Source: Companilactobacillus alimentarius DSM 20249 (GTDB lineage Bacteria > Bacillota > Bacilli > Lactobacillales > Lactobacillaceae). Taken from it: DNA of 64,000 bases. The notes beneath the pieces were generated by a model, which saw nothing but the letters and a program-made list of their open reading frames with translations, had not been told where the DNA came from and did not search any database. The position numbers and the translations under genes are program-made. The first letter of the stretch is position 1, and every line of letters begins with the position of its first letter. Positions 1 to 9,304 of the stretch are shown here, piece after piece. The stretch lies in assembly GCF_002849895.1 (NCBI RefSeq), contig NZ_CP018867.1, forward strand, positions 1,240,001 through 1,304,000. The letters run 5' to 3'.

Positions 1-1038
1 ATATTCCTTAGCACTCATTTTATTTCGACTAGCCTTAAGATCAAACCGATTGACCATCCCTTGATCATAAGAACCACTAGAATTTGCATCCAAACCAACT
101 ACGAATTTCCATTCAGAATCCCGATTAGTTAAGCCATAAGAATTTAAGCCAGAATTTTTAATAGCTAAACTAGCTCCAGAAAAAATCATCTGGTAAATAA
201 CTAGCGTGATTACTACTTTGACAATTCCCATCCAAGAAAATTTACCTTTGCTAATAAAGAGATACAACAAACCATAGACGATGATTCCGGCAATAACAAC
301 TGGACCAATTGGACGAACAATACTCCCAATGGCTAATGTCAAGCCAGCTAAAATATAAGTCCAATATTTATCCTGCATAATCAAATAAAACGTCAACATA
401 AACAGGAGCATCCCAATATATTGATTATCGGCTTGGCTATTTAAAGCAAACCAATCCAAGTCAATCATCAAAACAAAGACTGTCAAACGAGCTACTTTCA
501 CTTTATTAAAAATCTGCATTGAAATTAAGTATGTCAAATATAGGATTAAAACTTGATAAATAATATTTAGAAATTGTATAGCAAAAACGTGTTCACCAAA
601 TATTTTTACTACCGTCATAACGTAGACTAAAAAGCCCGTTTGATAAGCCCACTTAGCAAAATAATCATTATCGTAGCTGAATATACTTTTTCCTGCCAAA
701 GCCTTTGGTGCTTTAGTCCAAAAAGTTTTGAAATCACTGACCTGCGTCTGCGGAACTAGCTTCAGCCAAATTAAGGCAACAATCAAAAAGATGAACAACA
801 TGCTTATTAAAATTAGTCGATTCAAATTCTTATCGTCATCACGAATTCGATACAAAAGATACCCTATTGCACCAACAAAAATAATTGCACAAAGAAGAAC
901 CAGTATGGTTAATACTGGTTCTGGTTTTAAATAATTTAATGTCAAGAATCCCCCCATTTGAATTAAAACAACTGATGTAAAAATTCCTAGACATATAAGC
1001 ACCAATTTACTAATTATACTTTGAAATCTGCTTAACAT
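1..1038 (-). CDS. Membrane glycosyltransferase, GT-C/GT39-like (3' end outside window)
   Basis: I translated this frame by hand on the minus strand: it is open from the ATG at 1038 to the left edge, so the C-terminus is missing. A ribosome site (AGAAGGG, about 6 bases before the ATG) fixes the start. The product is very hydrophobic, with many membrane segments, and a loop after the second to third helices containing a D-F-K-T-F-W stretch and a YDNDYFAKW motif. This layout fits polyprenyl-phosphate-sugar-dependent GT-C transferases (the PMT/GT39 type) that decorate cell-wall polymers. Family placement is by overall look; the exact sugar and acceptor are unknown. It lies just downstream of the aminotransferase gene on the same strand and next to other envelope genes. 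Confidence 0.7.
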   Translation of the reverse strand, partial: MLSRFQSIISKLVLICLGIFTSVVLIQMGGFLTLNYLKPEPVLTILVLLCAIIFVGAIGYLLYRIRDDDKNLNRLILISMLFIFLIVALIWLKLVPQTQVSDFKTFWTKAPKALAGKSIFSYDNDYFAKWAYQTGFLVYVMTVVKIFGEHVFAIQFLNIIYQVLILYLTYLISMQIFNKVKVARLTVFVLMIDLDWFALNSQADNQYIGMLLFMLTFYLIMQDKYWTYILAGLTLAIGSIVRPIGPVVIAGIIVYGLLYLFISKGKFSWMGIVKVVITLVIYQMIFSGASLAIKNSGLNSYGLTNRDSEWKFVVGLDANSSGSYDQGMVNRFDLKASRNKMSAKEY

Positions 1039-1056
1039 ATTTACCCTTCTATGTTG

Positions 1057-2232
1057 CTATTTTTTCTGTCCTTTAGTGAAGTCTGCCAACTTCAAAAGAC
1101 ACTGAGAAATATCCTCCATACTTGCAGCATAGCTAAATCTCAAATGATTTTCGCCACCGATTCCAAAGAAACTACCTGGTAAAATTGCCAAATGCTCTTT
1201 TTCTAATAAATCGTTAGCAAATTTAACATCATCCTGTTCTAAATCTTCTGGAATCTTAGCAAATAAGTAGAAAGCACCGTTAGGCGTTGGACATTTAAAA
1301 CCTAATTTATTCAAACCACTCAACAACTTATCACGTCTTGCTTGATACTGCTCACGCATCGAAATAGGATCATCATAACCATTCTTATATGCTTCAATTG
1401 CTGCAAATTGAGTTATTGAGGTAATCGAAGTTGTAGCCAATTCATGAATCTTGTTGATCTGACTAATAATTTCAGCTGGACCACAAACGATTCCAAGACG
1501 CCATCCAGTCATTGCATGCGACTTAGACAATCCATTCATAACGATTGTCTGTTCAGGAAGAATATTTCCGAATGAAATATGTTTAAAATTATAAGTCAAT
1601 TCACTATAAATTTCGTCACTTATTACAAAAATATCACGATTTCTTAAAATATCAGCTAAAGCTTTTAATTCTTCTTCGGTATAACTAACACCAGTTGGAT
1701 TACTTGGGAAATTCAACAAGAATATCTTAATTCTAGGATTAGTTTCTAAGACATTTTTCAAAACATCTGGCGTTACTTTAAAGTTAGTTTTTGAAGTATC
1801 AATATAGACTGGTGAAGCCCCATTAAAGTCAGCATCTGGACCATAAATAGTGAAGGCTGGAGATGGAATTAATACTTCATCACCTGATTGCAAGATAGCA
1901 TTGAAGGCTGAAAAAACACCTTCAGTAACTCCAGTCGTTGCAACAATTTGTGTTTTAGGATCATAATTTAGATCATATTTATCATGTAGATATTTCGAAA
2001 CGGCACTCAAAAGTTCATGATTACCCTCAGGTACAGTATAATGGGTTTTATTATCATTAATTGCCTTGATAGCAGCTTCTTTGATATGCTCTGGTGTTGG
2101 AAAATTAGGTTCACCAACGGTCATATTAATGACACCTGGAATACTTTTGGCGCGCGCATTGAATTTAAAAATCTCTTGTTGCTTAATTGCAATAACAGAT
2201 GGTTTCATAAGGGAAACTAGATTATTGTTCAC
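1057..2232 (-). CDS. Class I/II pyridoxal-phosphate aminotransferase
   Basis: PLP-dependent aminotransferase of fold type I, 391 residues, the usual length for the PatA/AraT group acting on aromatic or branched amino acids. Visible signatures are SNPTG in the cofactor-binding part, the D-E-I-Y-S segment, the Schiff-base lysine in GLSKSHAMTGWRLG, and a C-terminal LRFSYA arginine motif that binds the substrate carboxylate. I choose the GTG at 2232 as start because GAGGTG lies 7 bases upstream; the ATG at 2250 has no ribosome site. Substrate range cannot be read from sequence. It reads toward the membrane glycosyltransferase with an 18-base gap. Confidence 0.9.
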   Translation of the reverse strand: MNNNLVSLMKPSVIAIKQQEIFKFNARAKSIPGVINMTVGEPNFPTPEHIKEAAIKAINDNKTHYTVPEGNHELLSAVSKYLHDKYDLNYDPKTQIVATTGVTEGVFSAFNAILQSGDEVLIPSPAFTIYGPDADFNGASPVYIDTSKTNFKVTPDVLKNVLETNPRIKIFLLNFPSNPTGVSYTEEELKALADILRNRDIFVISDEIYSELTYNFKHISFGNILPEQTIVMNGLSKSHAMTGWRLGIVCGPAEIISQINKIHELATTSITSITQFAAIEAYKNGYDDPISMREQYQARRDKLLSGLNKLGFKCPTPNGAFYLFAKIPEDLEQDDVKFANDLLEKEHLAILPGSFFGIGGENHLRFSYAASMEDISQCLLKLADFTKGQKK

Positions 2233-2345
2233 TGTTAAACACCTCTTCATAGAATATTACAATAATACAGTTTCATTCTAACACACGAGATTATATATAC
2301 GAAAAGCTGTCAATCATAACCTCGATTCAAATATTAAAGAAAAAT

Positions 2346-2381
2346 GACATCAGGCAACCATATTTGATTGCCCAATGTCAC
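2346..2381 (-). terminator. Rho-independent terminator after nadE
   Basis: Arms at 2346-2358 and 2369-2381 (TGACATCAGGCAA with TTGCCCAATGTCA) pair with only a central two-base mismatch. A U-run follows on the minus strand (2341-2345), so it ends the pncB-nadE transcript. Confidence 0.8.
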
Positions 2382-2388
2382 TTTTTAT

Positions 2389-3204
2389 CTAGTCAAAAAC
2401 AGTATATGGCAAGCGACGCTTGTGTGCTGTTTTCTTGTACCAATTCTCTATAATTTCAGCGCTCTTAGAATCGATCTCTTTACCTTCTAGGTAATCATCA
2501 ATATTCTTATAAGATACTCCAAGTGCCTTTTCATCTGGTAAACTTGGACGATCTTCTTCTAGATCAGCCGTAGGTATCTTCTCATATAAATTCTTTGGAG
2601 CTGAAAGTTTTTCTAGTAGCGCCTTACCTTGGCGTTTATCCAAGCGGAATAGTGGCGTTACATCAGCTGCGCCATCACCATATTTTGTATAGAAGCCAGT
2701 AATGTTTTCTGCCGCATGATCAGTTCCTACAACGACGCCTTGATTGTCGCCCGCAATAGCATATTGAGCAATCATTCTAGTTCTAGCTTTGATATTTCCC
2801 TTATTAAAATCAGAAATATGCATATCGTTATTCTCAACAGCTTTAACCATATTGTCGACACTATCTTTTATATTAACTCGAATTACTTTATCAGCTTGCA
2901 TCCATTCGATAGCCTGCATTGCATCTGATTCATCCGCTTGTTCCCCATAAGGTAAACGAACGGCAATAAATTTATAATCATCATTGCCTGTTTCTTCTCG
3001 TAATTCCGTCATCGCCATTTCTGACAACTTTCCAGCTAAAGTGGAATCTTGACCACCAGAGATACCCAAAACAAGCGTTTTTAAAAAACTACGATCTTTT
3101 ACATAATTCTTCAAAAAATCTACTGAACGTCGAATTTCAGTTTCAGGATCAATTTCTGGTTTAGTATGTTCAAATTCTATAATCTCTTTTTGTAAAGGTC
3201 TCAT
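2389..3204 (-). CDS. nadE: NH3-dependent NAD+ synthetase
   Basis: Makes NAD from nicotinic acid adenine dinucleotide, ATP and ammonia in the cytoplasm, the last step of NAD salvage. The protein is 271 residues, normal for the ammonia-dependent form without a glutaminase domain. The ATP pyrophosphatase P-loop SGGQDS is at residues 49-54. [13 protein letters not shown] and a C-terminal [10 protein letters not shown] stretch match the family. The start codon lies 3 bases after the pncB stop, with the ribosome site inside the end of pncB, so translation is probably coupled. It is followed by a strong terminator. Confidence 0.97.
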   Translation of the reverse strand: MRPLQKEIIEFEHTKPEIDPETEIRRSVDFLKNYVKDRSFLKTLVLGISGGQDSTLAGKLSEMAMTELREETGNDDYKFIAVRLPYGEQADESDAMQAIEWMQADKVIRVNIKDSVDNMVKAVENNDMHISDFNKGNIKARTRMIAQYAIAGDNQGVVVGTDHAAENITGFYTKYGDGAADVTPLFRLDKRQGKALLEKLSAPKNLYEKIPTADLEEDRPSLPDEKALGVSYKNIDDYLEGKEIDSKSAEIIENWYKKTAHKRRLPYTVFD

Positions 3205-3206
3205 TT

Positions 3207-4679
3207 TTAGTCACCTAATCTAATATTGTTTACATCGTTACGAATTTTTTCGATATATTTCATCTTATGACTGTATAGCTTTGAAGACAAATCAACCGGA
3301 TAAACTTGTGGATTCAAAATACGTTTGTATTCATCCCAAAGTGAATCTAAATTATCAGCACAGTATTTTCTGATTTCTTTGACATTAGGCAAATCATAAA
3401 CCAATTTACCGTCAACAAAGATATCATGCAACATTGGCTTAGCTTGAAAATCCTCCACAGTCTTATTGATATAAGTATATTGAGGATGGAACATATAAAG
3501 TGAACCATGTTCTCTAGGATCTTCATTCCAGAAAGTCACATAGTCTCCTTCGGTCTTATTATTCTTACGGTTATTGGTAATTCTCCAAACTTGTTTCTTA
3601 CCTGGTGTCGAAATCTTTGCGGCATTACTTGAAAGTTTCAAAGTGTCCATCATGTTGCCACGATTATCTTCAATACTTACCAACTTATAAACAGCGCCTA
3701 AGGCTGGTTGATCAAAAGCAGTAATTACCTTAGTACCGATACCCCAAACATCAATTTTGGCATCCTGCATCTTCAAATTAAGAACAGTTTTTTCATCTAG
3801 GTCATTTGAAGCATATATCTTTGCATTAGGGAAACCAGCTTCATCAAGTTGTTTTCTGACACGTTTTGAAATATATGCCATATCACCGGAATCAATTCTG
3901 ACCCCTAAGAAATTGATCTTATCGCCCATCTCTTTAGCAACCTTGATAGCACTAGGCACACCACTTTTTAAAGTGTCATAAGTATCAACTAAGAAAACAC
4001 AATTCTTATGAGTTGTTGCATAAGCTTTGAAAGCATCATATTCATTACGATAAGTTTGAACTAAAGCATGCGCATGTGTTCCAGAAATAGGAATACCAAA
4101 CAACTTACCAGCCAAAACGTTGCTTGTAGCGTCAAAACCAGCAATATAAGCTGCTCTAGTTCCCCAAATAGCTGCATCAACTTCTTGAGCACGACGAGAA
4201 CCAAATTCCATTACTGGATCGTCTCCACAAACAGTTTTGATACGAGCAGCCTTTGTGGCAATCAATGTCTGAAAATTAACCATATTTAAGATAGCTGTTT
4301 CAATTAATTGACATTGTGCTAGTGGACCTTCAACTTGAAGGATTGGTTCTTCATTGAAAACTAAATCTCCTTCATAAGCTGACCGCACGGTACAGCTGAA
4401 TTTCATGTCCTTTAACCAGCGTAAAAATTCTTCGTCATATTCCCCATATTCACGTAAGTATTCAATATCTGAATCGGAAAAGCTCAAGTTCTTCAAGTAG
4501 TCGACTACATGTTCCAAACCTGCAAAGACTGCAAAACCATTATCGAATGGCAAGCTTCTAAAGTAAACTTCAAAAACAGCCCGGCGATTATGCAAACCCT
4601 TCCTCCAGTATGTATACATCATATTTAATTCATAATAATCAGTATGCAAAGTTAAATCTTCATCTTGAAATTGAGTCAT
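3207..4679 (-). CDS. pncB: Nicotinate phosphoribosyltransferase
   Basis: Converts nicotinate and PRPP to nicotinate mononucleotide, the entry step of the Preiss-Handler NAD salvage route; many lactobacilli depend on it because they lack de novo NAD synthesis. The 490-residue length fits the Gram-positive form. Recognisable pieces are the N-terminal [15 protein letters not shown], a central EFGSRRAQ motif, SGTHAHALV, and a [12 protein letters not shown] substrate-binding stretch. It forms a two-gene operon with nadE directly downstream. No operator could be identified in the short upstream gap. Confidence 0.97.
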   Translation of the reverse strand: MTQFQDEDLTLHTDYYELNMMYTYWRKGLHNRRAVFEVYFRSLPFDNGFAVFAGLEHVVDYLKNLSFSDSDIEYLREYGEYDEEFLRWLKDMKFSCTVRSAYEGDLVFNEEPILQVEGPLAQCQLIETAILNMVNFQTLIATKAARIKTVCGDDPVMEFGSRRAQEVDAAIWGTRAAYIAGFDATSNVLAGKLFGIPISGTHAHALVQTYRNEYDAFKAYATTHKNCVFLVDTYDTLKSGVPSAIKVAKEMGDKINFLGVRIDSGDMAYISKRVRKQLDEAGFPNAKIYASNDLDEKTVLNLKMQDAKIDVWGIGTKVITAFDQPALGAVYKLVSIEDNRGNMMDTLKLSSNAAKISTPGKKQVWRITNNRKNNKTEGDYVTFWNEDPREHGSLYMFHPQYTYINKTVEDFQAKPMLHDIFVDGKLVYDLPNVKEIRKYCADNLDSLWDEYKRILNPQVYPVDLSSKLYSHKMKYIEKIRNDVNNIRLGD

Positions 4680-4718
4680 GATTGCTCCCTTATTTATTTT
4701 ATTGCCATATATTCTACT

Positions 4719-5795
4719 CTAATTAGCTTTTAAAGTCGCTTCATATCCTTCACTAACTTTACGAGCTAATTGTTCAATCGAATAGTGATCACGTACTATC
4801 TGATACAGATTCATTCCTTTTTGATTCAAATTATCATCTTTCCAAAAACTATGTGCTTCATTCAAGGCTTGAATCAATTCTTGTTCATTGTTAGATTCAA
4901 CTAACCAACCGGTATCATCTCGAACAACTTTATCTGTCAATCCAACATCTGTGGCAATAACTGGCTTACCATAGGCGGCGGATTCCAAATAGACAGCTGG
5001 TAAGCTTTCGGATTTAGATGTCAGAATCGAGATATCGCAATCTTGATAAAAATTACCTGTATTTTCCTTAAAACCGACGAAATCCACTTTATCGGAAATG
5101 CCTAAATCAGACGTTAACTTCCGTAAACTATCCATCAATGGTCCATCACCCACTAAAATCAATCTATAATTGAAATTAACTTTGCTTAAAGCTTCCAACA
5201 ATAACCGATGATTCTTGACTTCAACTAACCGTGCAACTTCTAAGATGGTAAAAGTCGATTGACGATTAAATCTTGGATTGGCTCCAGTGAAATCAATGGC
5301 ATTAAAAACTTCAAAAGTTCTCTTAGCATCAATTTTCAACGATTTAAAGTAATCTGCCAAATCAGGGTTCATATAGAATAATGAATTTGCCTGTTTTAAA
5401 GCGTGTAGATTTAATTTGAGCATGACTTGTCCCTTTATACCTGAAAAGTCGATTCTAGGGTCAGAATGGACGGTAATTACCCATTTAGCCTGAATTTTCT
5501 TCCTAATCAAAGAAACAATATAATTAGCTCTTGGACCATGAGTGTGAACAATATCAAAATTATTATTATTAATATAATTTGTTAATGGTTTTAGAATAGA
5601 CAGATCAAAGCGTTGCTTTTGTGGCAAAACCGTCACGTCCAATTCATTCTCACGTGCCATTTTAGACACTGGTCCTTCCTGAAAAGTTAACAGAACACTT
5701 TTTTCACCGATTATTTTCTGACCCTTCATCAGGTTAACAATATAAGTCCGAGCACCGCCGTCTTCATTACCGGCATTGATATGTAAAACACGCAT
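4719..5795 (-). CDS. GT4-family glycosyltransferase
   Basis: Retaining glycosyltransferase of the GT-B fold, 358 residues, likely cytosolic or peripheral, adding a sugar in exopolysaccharide or teichoic acid synthesis. The N-terminal GGARTYIVNL loop and the HTHGPRANY segment belong to the acceptor half. The C-terminal half holds VGDGPL, SKSESLPAVYLESAAYGKP and the glutamates of the E-x7-E nucleotide-sugar motif. The ATG at 5795 has GAGAGGTG 6 bases upstream, whereas the longer open frame has none. It is divergent from the TagA gene, with only 58 bases between the starts. Donor and acceptor are unknown. Confidence 0.85.
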   Translation of the reverse strand: MRVLHINAGNEDGGARTYIVNLMKGQKIIGEKSVLLTFQEGPVSKMARENELDVTVLPQKQRFDLSILKPLTNYINNNNFDIVHTHGPRANYIVSLIRKKIQAKWVITVHSDPRIDFSGIKGQVMLKLNLHALKQANSLFYMNPDLADYFKSLKIDAKRTFEVFNAIDFTGANPRFNRQSTFTILEVARLVEVKNHRLLLEALSKVNFNYRLILVGDGPLMDSLRKLTSDLGISDKVDFVGFKENTGNFYQDCDISILTSKSESLPAVYLESAAYGKPVIATDVGLTDKVVRDDTGWLVESNNEQELIQALNEAHSFWKDDNLNQKGMNLYQIVRDHYSIEQLARKVSEGYEATLKAN

Positions 5796-5826
5796 TTTGA
5801 CACCTCTCAAATTAATCTTTCTCGTG

Positions 5827-5832
5827 TATAAT
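5827..5832 (+). promoter_or_regulatory. -10 element for the TagA gene
   Basis: A perfect TATAAT lies 21 bases before the ATG at 5854. No good -35 sits at 16-18 bases; a TTGACA at 5797-5802 is 24 bases away, too far. Leader is therefore very short. Confidence 0.4.
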
Positions 5833-5853
5833 AATACATTAAAGGAGAATGCT

Positions 5854-6579
5854 ATGCACAAAAATAGAATAGATATTTTAGGTACACAATTTGATAATTT
5901 TACTGAAAAGCAATTTCATCAGCATCTAGATTACGATCTAGATACTCATGCTAACAAGTTTATCGTAACAGCTAACCCTGAAATTGTGCTCTCAGCGAGA
6001 AAAGACAGCAAATTTTTGAAAATTGTTAACAACGCTGACTATGTCATTCCTGATGGAATTGGCATTATCAAAGGAGCAAATAGCTTGGGCACTCCTATGC
6101 ATGAACGTATCACTGGATTCGATACGTTAAAATATTTGGTTGAAACTGCTAATCGTAAATTACTCAAAGTCTACATTCTTGGCGCTAAACCAGAAGTTAT
6201 TAAAGCTACTGCTGAAAAAATCAAACATGATTATCCTCAAGTTGACCTAGTCGGTTATCACGATGGTTATTTTAAGGATGACAAGCCGATTGTTGATGAA
6301 ATTGTTAAAAAGAAACCTGACATCGTCTTGGTAGCGCTTGGTTATCCTAAACAAGAATATTTCATCAATAAATACCGTTATAACGCCGACGCAATTTGGA
6401 TTGGTGTTGGCGGCAGTTTTGACGTTTTCTCAGGAACAAAAAAAAGAGCTCCAAAAATTTTCCAAAAACTTAGTCTCGAATGGTTTTATCGTCTAATTAC
6501 GGAACCCACAAGATTTGGTCGAATGTTGGCAATTCCTAAATATATGAAATTAATCAAACAAGAAAAGAAAAAGAAATAA
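5854..6579 (+). CDS. tagA: WecG/TagA/CpsF family glycosyltransferase
   Basis: GT26-family enzyme, 241 residues, normal length. TagA members transfer N-acetylmannosamine to lipid-linked GlcNAc in making the wall teichoic acid linkage unit; relatives act in exopolysaccharide synthesis. Family marks are the N-terminal TANPEIVLSARKD, PDGIGI with the conserved aspartate, the VYILGAKPEV nucleotide-binding region, VALGYPKQE and WIGVGGSFDVFSG. The start follows AAAGGAG with 7 bases spacing; longer open-frame starts upstream overlap the divergent gene and lack a site. It sits among envelope sugar genes, supporting a wall polymer role. Confidence 0.9.
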   Translation: MHKNRIDILGTQFDNFTEKQFHQHLDYDLDTHANKFIVTANPEIVLSARKDSKFLKIVNNADYVIPDGIGIIKGANSLGTPMHERITGFDTLKYLVETANRKLLKVYILGAKPEVIKATAEKIKHDYPQVDLVGYHDGYFKDDKPIVDEIVKKKPDIVLVALGYPKQEYFINKYRYNADAIWIGVGGSFDVFSGTKKRAPKIFQKLSLEWFYRLITEPTRFGRMLAIPKYMKLIKQEKKKK

Positions 6580-6580
6580 A

Positions 6581-6615
6581 AAAATTCCTCTAGCCTAAAA
6601 AGTTAGAGGAATTTT
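6581..6615. terminator. Bidirectional terminator
   Basis: Perfect 12-base arms at 6581-6592 and 6604-6615 begin with AAAA and end with TTTT, so the hairpin can stop both the TagA gene and the convergent ligase-like gene. Confidence 0.85.
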
Positions 6616-6626
6616 TATTAATTCAT

Positions 6627-8021
6627 TTAATCTTCTACATCAATTGTATAAGGATCTTCATTCGTCCGTAAAAAGATTCGTGCATTCAACATTGCATAAG
6701 CTAAAATCGAGACAAAGTAAACGCTGACTGATGGAGCCTCAATTACATGCCCCGTCAATAATGCCATACCAAACCCTAGACAAACACTAGCAACTAACAT
6801 AATCCATTTAGATGACCACATGCTCCCAAATTTTCTAAAGAATGTGCCAATCAAATATATCAAGCAATATAGTAACGGTGCTAGATAAACGATTGTTCCG
6901 ATTACACCAAATTGAAAGAAAATATCAACATAATCCATTTCGACCAATTTAGCGTCCTGAACTTTCTTAAAGTTTGTAGCATATCCCATTCCAAAGACCT
7001 TTTGTGGCAAGGTAGATTTGGAGAAGTTATGCGCTGCATTTTCAAAGTAAACTGTTCGACCACTAAATAAATAAGAAACTGTCTTATTAGTTTGAACGTA
7101 TTTCTTTTGATCTTTAGTAATACCTTTTTTAGTTTTAGCCTTTTGTTTTTTATCTTTGATCATTTCGGTATGCAATTCTGAGGTTCTCGCCACAGCCATT
7201 GCTGGATAAGCTTTAATGATTCCACCTAAAGTGATTGCTAATAAAATAAAAATTCCTGCAAAGTATTTTCTTCTATCACGATTTCGAAAGAACTGAACGA
7301 TACTTGCCAAAATAGCCAAACAAAGACTGAATAGAAGAGCTAATAACGAACCCTTCGTTCCAATCAATAGAGCTGAATAAATGGCCAAAATAATTGAAAT
7401 CCAATAATACAATCTTGTCCACCGATTAATTTTCTTCAATGCATACCAAACCATAATTGGGAAAGTAATTGAAACAATAGCACTCAATTCGTTAGCCGCA
7501 AAGAACCAGCCACTTTCACCCAACTTGTAGTAAGAATATGAACTGAAACTAGTATTAGTAAAGTGAGCAATCAACATGATGATACTGATGATATTAACTG
7601 CAATAAAGATAACTTTAGGGAAAAAGCGATTGATGATTCGATCCTCTGCTAATTCCTCAAAAGCATATAAATAACCCAATAGCATAATTGGATAATACAA
7701 ACTTTTAGCCAAGGTTGTAATTTCTAAAGAAGTTACGAACAAAGACTTAGTTTTATAATTTATGAATAGACTGATGACTGAAACTAAAGCTAATATGACA
7801 AAATAGCCAATCATCATAAACCCACGCCTATTATCTCGATTCAATATTAAGAATATAAGTAAATAGAAGACCGTCACGGCCATAACAGCCATGCGAATCA
7901 ACACCCCAAACGTGACACTCATATGTGTCTGAGTCATTAACCCAGTAACGGCGTCCAATACTGGTTGAAAAACAATGTACAACATTAAGAAGATGCTATA
8001 CTTTTTAATAAATCTTTGCAT
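6627..8021 (-). CDS. O-antigen ligase/polymerase-like membrane protein
   Basis: Polytopic membrane protein of 464 residues with about 11-12 hydrophobic segments and one large extracellular loop (residues about 290-350) rich in lysine. This matches the Wzy/WaaL O-antigen ligase superfamily, which in Gram-positives polymerises or attaches surface polysaccharide repeat units. The loop carries the motif LFSGRTVYFENAAHNFSKS, typical in placement for the catalytic loop. The ribosome site is GGGAG 9 bases before the ATG. It stands alone between a terminator and a GntR gene. Substrate is not predictable. Confidence 0.75.
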   Translation of the reverse strand: MQRFIKKYSIFLMLYIVFQPVLDAVTGLMTQTHMSVTFGVLIRMAVMAVTVFYLLIFLILNRDNRRGFMMIGYFVILALVSVISLFINYKTKSLFVTSLEITTLAKSLYYPIMLLGYLYAFEELAEDRIINRFFPKVIFIAVNIISIIMLIAHFTNTSFSSYSYYKLGESGWFFAANELSAIVSITFPIMVWYALKKINRWTRLYYWISIILAIYSALLIGTKGSLLALLFSLCLAILASIVQFFRNRDRRKYFAGIFILLAITLGGIIKAYPAMAVARTSELHTEMIKDKKQKAKTKKGITKDQKKYVQTNKTVSYLFSGRTVYFENAAHNFSKSTLPQKVFGMGYATNFKKVQDAKLVEMDYVDIFFQFGVIGTIVYLAPLLYCLIYLIGTFFRKFGSMWSSKWIMLVASVCLGFGMALLTGHVIEAPSVSVYFVSILAYAMLNARIFLRTNEDPYTIDVED

Positions 8022-8097
8022 ATGTGGTGACTCCCAGTTAAAAATTTAAAACGTCCTAAACAATATATTACCCTAAAGCTCTTTTGAAAGGAAACCT

Positions 8098-8799
8098 TTA
8101 TCTCTCCAGATAAAATTCAAATCTGTCTCCAGCATACTGCGAACGGACATATTCAAACGGACGATTATCGTCCAAAGTAGTTACTTGTCTTACCCGCAAG
8201 ATGGCAGATCCACGTTTAACATTCAAAAAGTTAGCAATCTTTTCAGAAGCCAAAATTGCTGAAACTGTTTGGGTAGCATCACCTAATTTTAACCCTGCTT
8301 TGTCCTCTAAGGCTTTATATAGTGAAGACGTAATGTCTTGCTTATCCAAAGAAGAAACGATGGAGACAGGAATTGTGGCGACTTCAAAACAAATTGGTTG
8401 ATTGTCAGCATAACGGATTCTTTCCATTCGTAATACTTGATCGCCATCAGTTAGTTTTAGCTTTTCCATTTCACTGATCGACGGATCGGCCACGTGGTAT
8501 GAAACAGTTTTACTAGAAGGCTTCTTGCCTTGACTTTCAGTTATTTCGGTAAAACTAGTCGTTCCAGACATTTTTTCTTGGACTTTGCTACTGGCAACAT
8601 AAGTTCCAGAACCAACTTGTCGTTGTAAAATTCCCTCATCGACTAAAGTTTGAATAGCTTGACGAAGAGTCATTCTACTGACATCAAAATCTTGTGATAG
8701 TTGTCTTTCAGATGGAATACGTTCTCCAACATTCCATTTTCCCGACTCAATTTCTTTTCTTATCTCATTATGTATCTGTATATATACTGGTACCTTCAT
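8098..8799 (-). CDS. GntR-family transcriptional regulator (HutC/UTRA type)
   Basis: DNA-binding repressor or activator with an N-terminal winged helix (VPVYIQIHNEIRKEI through SERQLSQDFDVSRMTLRQAI, residues about 1-65) and a C-terminal UTRA ligand domain (about 85-230). At 233 residues it is a standard length; relatives bind sugar phosphates such as GlcNAc-6-P. The ATG at 8799 follows AAAGGAG by 9 bases; the longer frame start lacks a site. No target gene adjoins it on the same strand, so the regulon is unknown. Confidence 0.9.
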   Translation of the reverse strand: MKVPVYIQIHNEIRKEIESGKWNVGERIPSERQLSQDFDVSRMTLRQAIQTLVDEGILQRQVGSGTYVASSKVQEKMSGTTSFTEITESQGKKPSSKTVSYHVADPSISEMEKLKLTDGDQVLRMERIRYADNQPICFEVATIPVSIVSSLDKQDITSSLYKALEDKAGLKLGDATQTVSAILASEKIANFLNVKRGSAILRVRQVTTLDDNRPFEYVRSQYAGDRFEFYLER

Positions 8800-8891
8800 T
8801 TTCTGGCACTCCTTTATGTGCATTACTTTCATTAATTATACAGTATTTCATATAAAAATTAATAACTGCTCTAAAAATTAGAAAAATAAAA

Positions 8892-8925
8892 AGGCAAAAT
8901 TCATATTCAGAATTTTGCCTTTTTT
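8892..8925. terminator. Terminator between tRNA genes and GntR gene
   Basis: Perfect 11-base arms (AGGCAAAATTC at 8892-8902 and GAATTTTGCCT at 8910-8920) flanked by A-run and T-run. It ends the tRNA-Tyr/Gln transcript on the minus strand. Confidence 0.8.
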
Positions 8926-8931
8926 CATTAA

Positions 8932-9003
8932 TTGGGTTAGATGGATTCGAACCATCGCATCACGGGATCAAAACCCGTTGCCTTACCGCTTGGCTATAAC
9001 CCA
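8932..9003 (-). tRNA. tRNA-Gln (anticodon TTG)
   Basis: Folds as a complete cloverleaf on the minus strand: acceptor TGGGTTA with TAACCCA, D-arm TAGCCAAGCGGTAAGGCA, anticodon loop TTTTGAT and TpsiC loop GGTTCGAATCC. CCA is not encoded. It is 5 bases downstream of tRNA-Tyr, so the two are co-transcribed. Confidence 0.95.
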
Positions 9004-9008
9004 ATGAA

Positions 9009-9091
9009 TGGAGGGGAGTGGATTCGAACCACCGAACCCGAAGGAGCGGATTTACAGTCCGCCGCGTTTAGCCAGACTTCGCTACCCCTCC
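9009..9091 (-). tRNA. tRNA-Tyr (anticodon GTA)
   Basis: 83 bases, with the long variable arm of tRNA-Tyr. Acceptor arms GGAGGGG and CCCCTCC pair perfectly; the anticodon loop reads CTGTAAA. It is the first gene of the Tyr-Gln pair on the minus strand. Confidence 0.95.
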
Positions 9092-9231
9092 ATGAGATAC
9101 TACGTCTTTCATTCGACTTAATAATATTACCGAAAATATACATTCTTTTCAAGTGATTTTCTAAAAAAATTACTTTTTCAGCCAAAAAATAATGAATTTA
9201 GATAAAACATACTTTTTATCCAAATAAAAAT

Positions 9232-9284
9232 AGAGGACATTACTAGAATATGGCAACACGCCATAATTCCAATAAAGTCCTCCA
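9232..9284 (-). terminator. Large terminator after dtpT
   Basis: Long hairpin with outer arms AGAGGAC and GTCCTCC and an inner ATGGC/GCCAT clamp; A/T-rich mismatches lie between. The minus strand continues into a U-run (9225-9230). Confidence 0.75.
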
Positions 9285-9304
9285 TTATTTAATTTTAATA
9301 AATT

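Noticed and set aside
5797..5832. TTGACA with TATAAT as a standard promoter for the TagA gene
   Set aside because: The spacer is 24 bases, too long for the main sigma factor.
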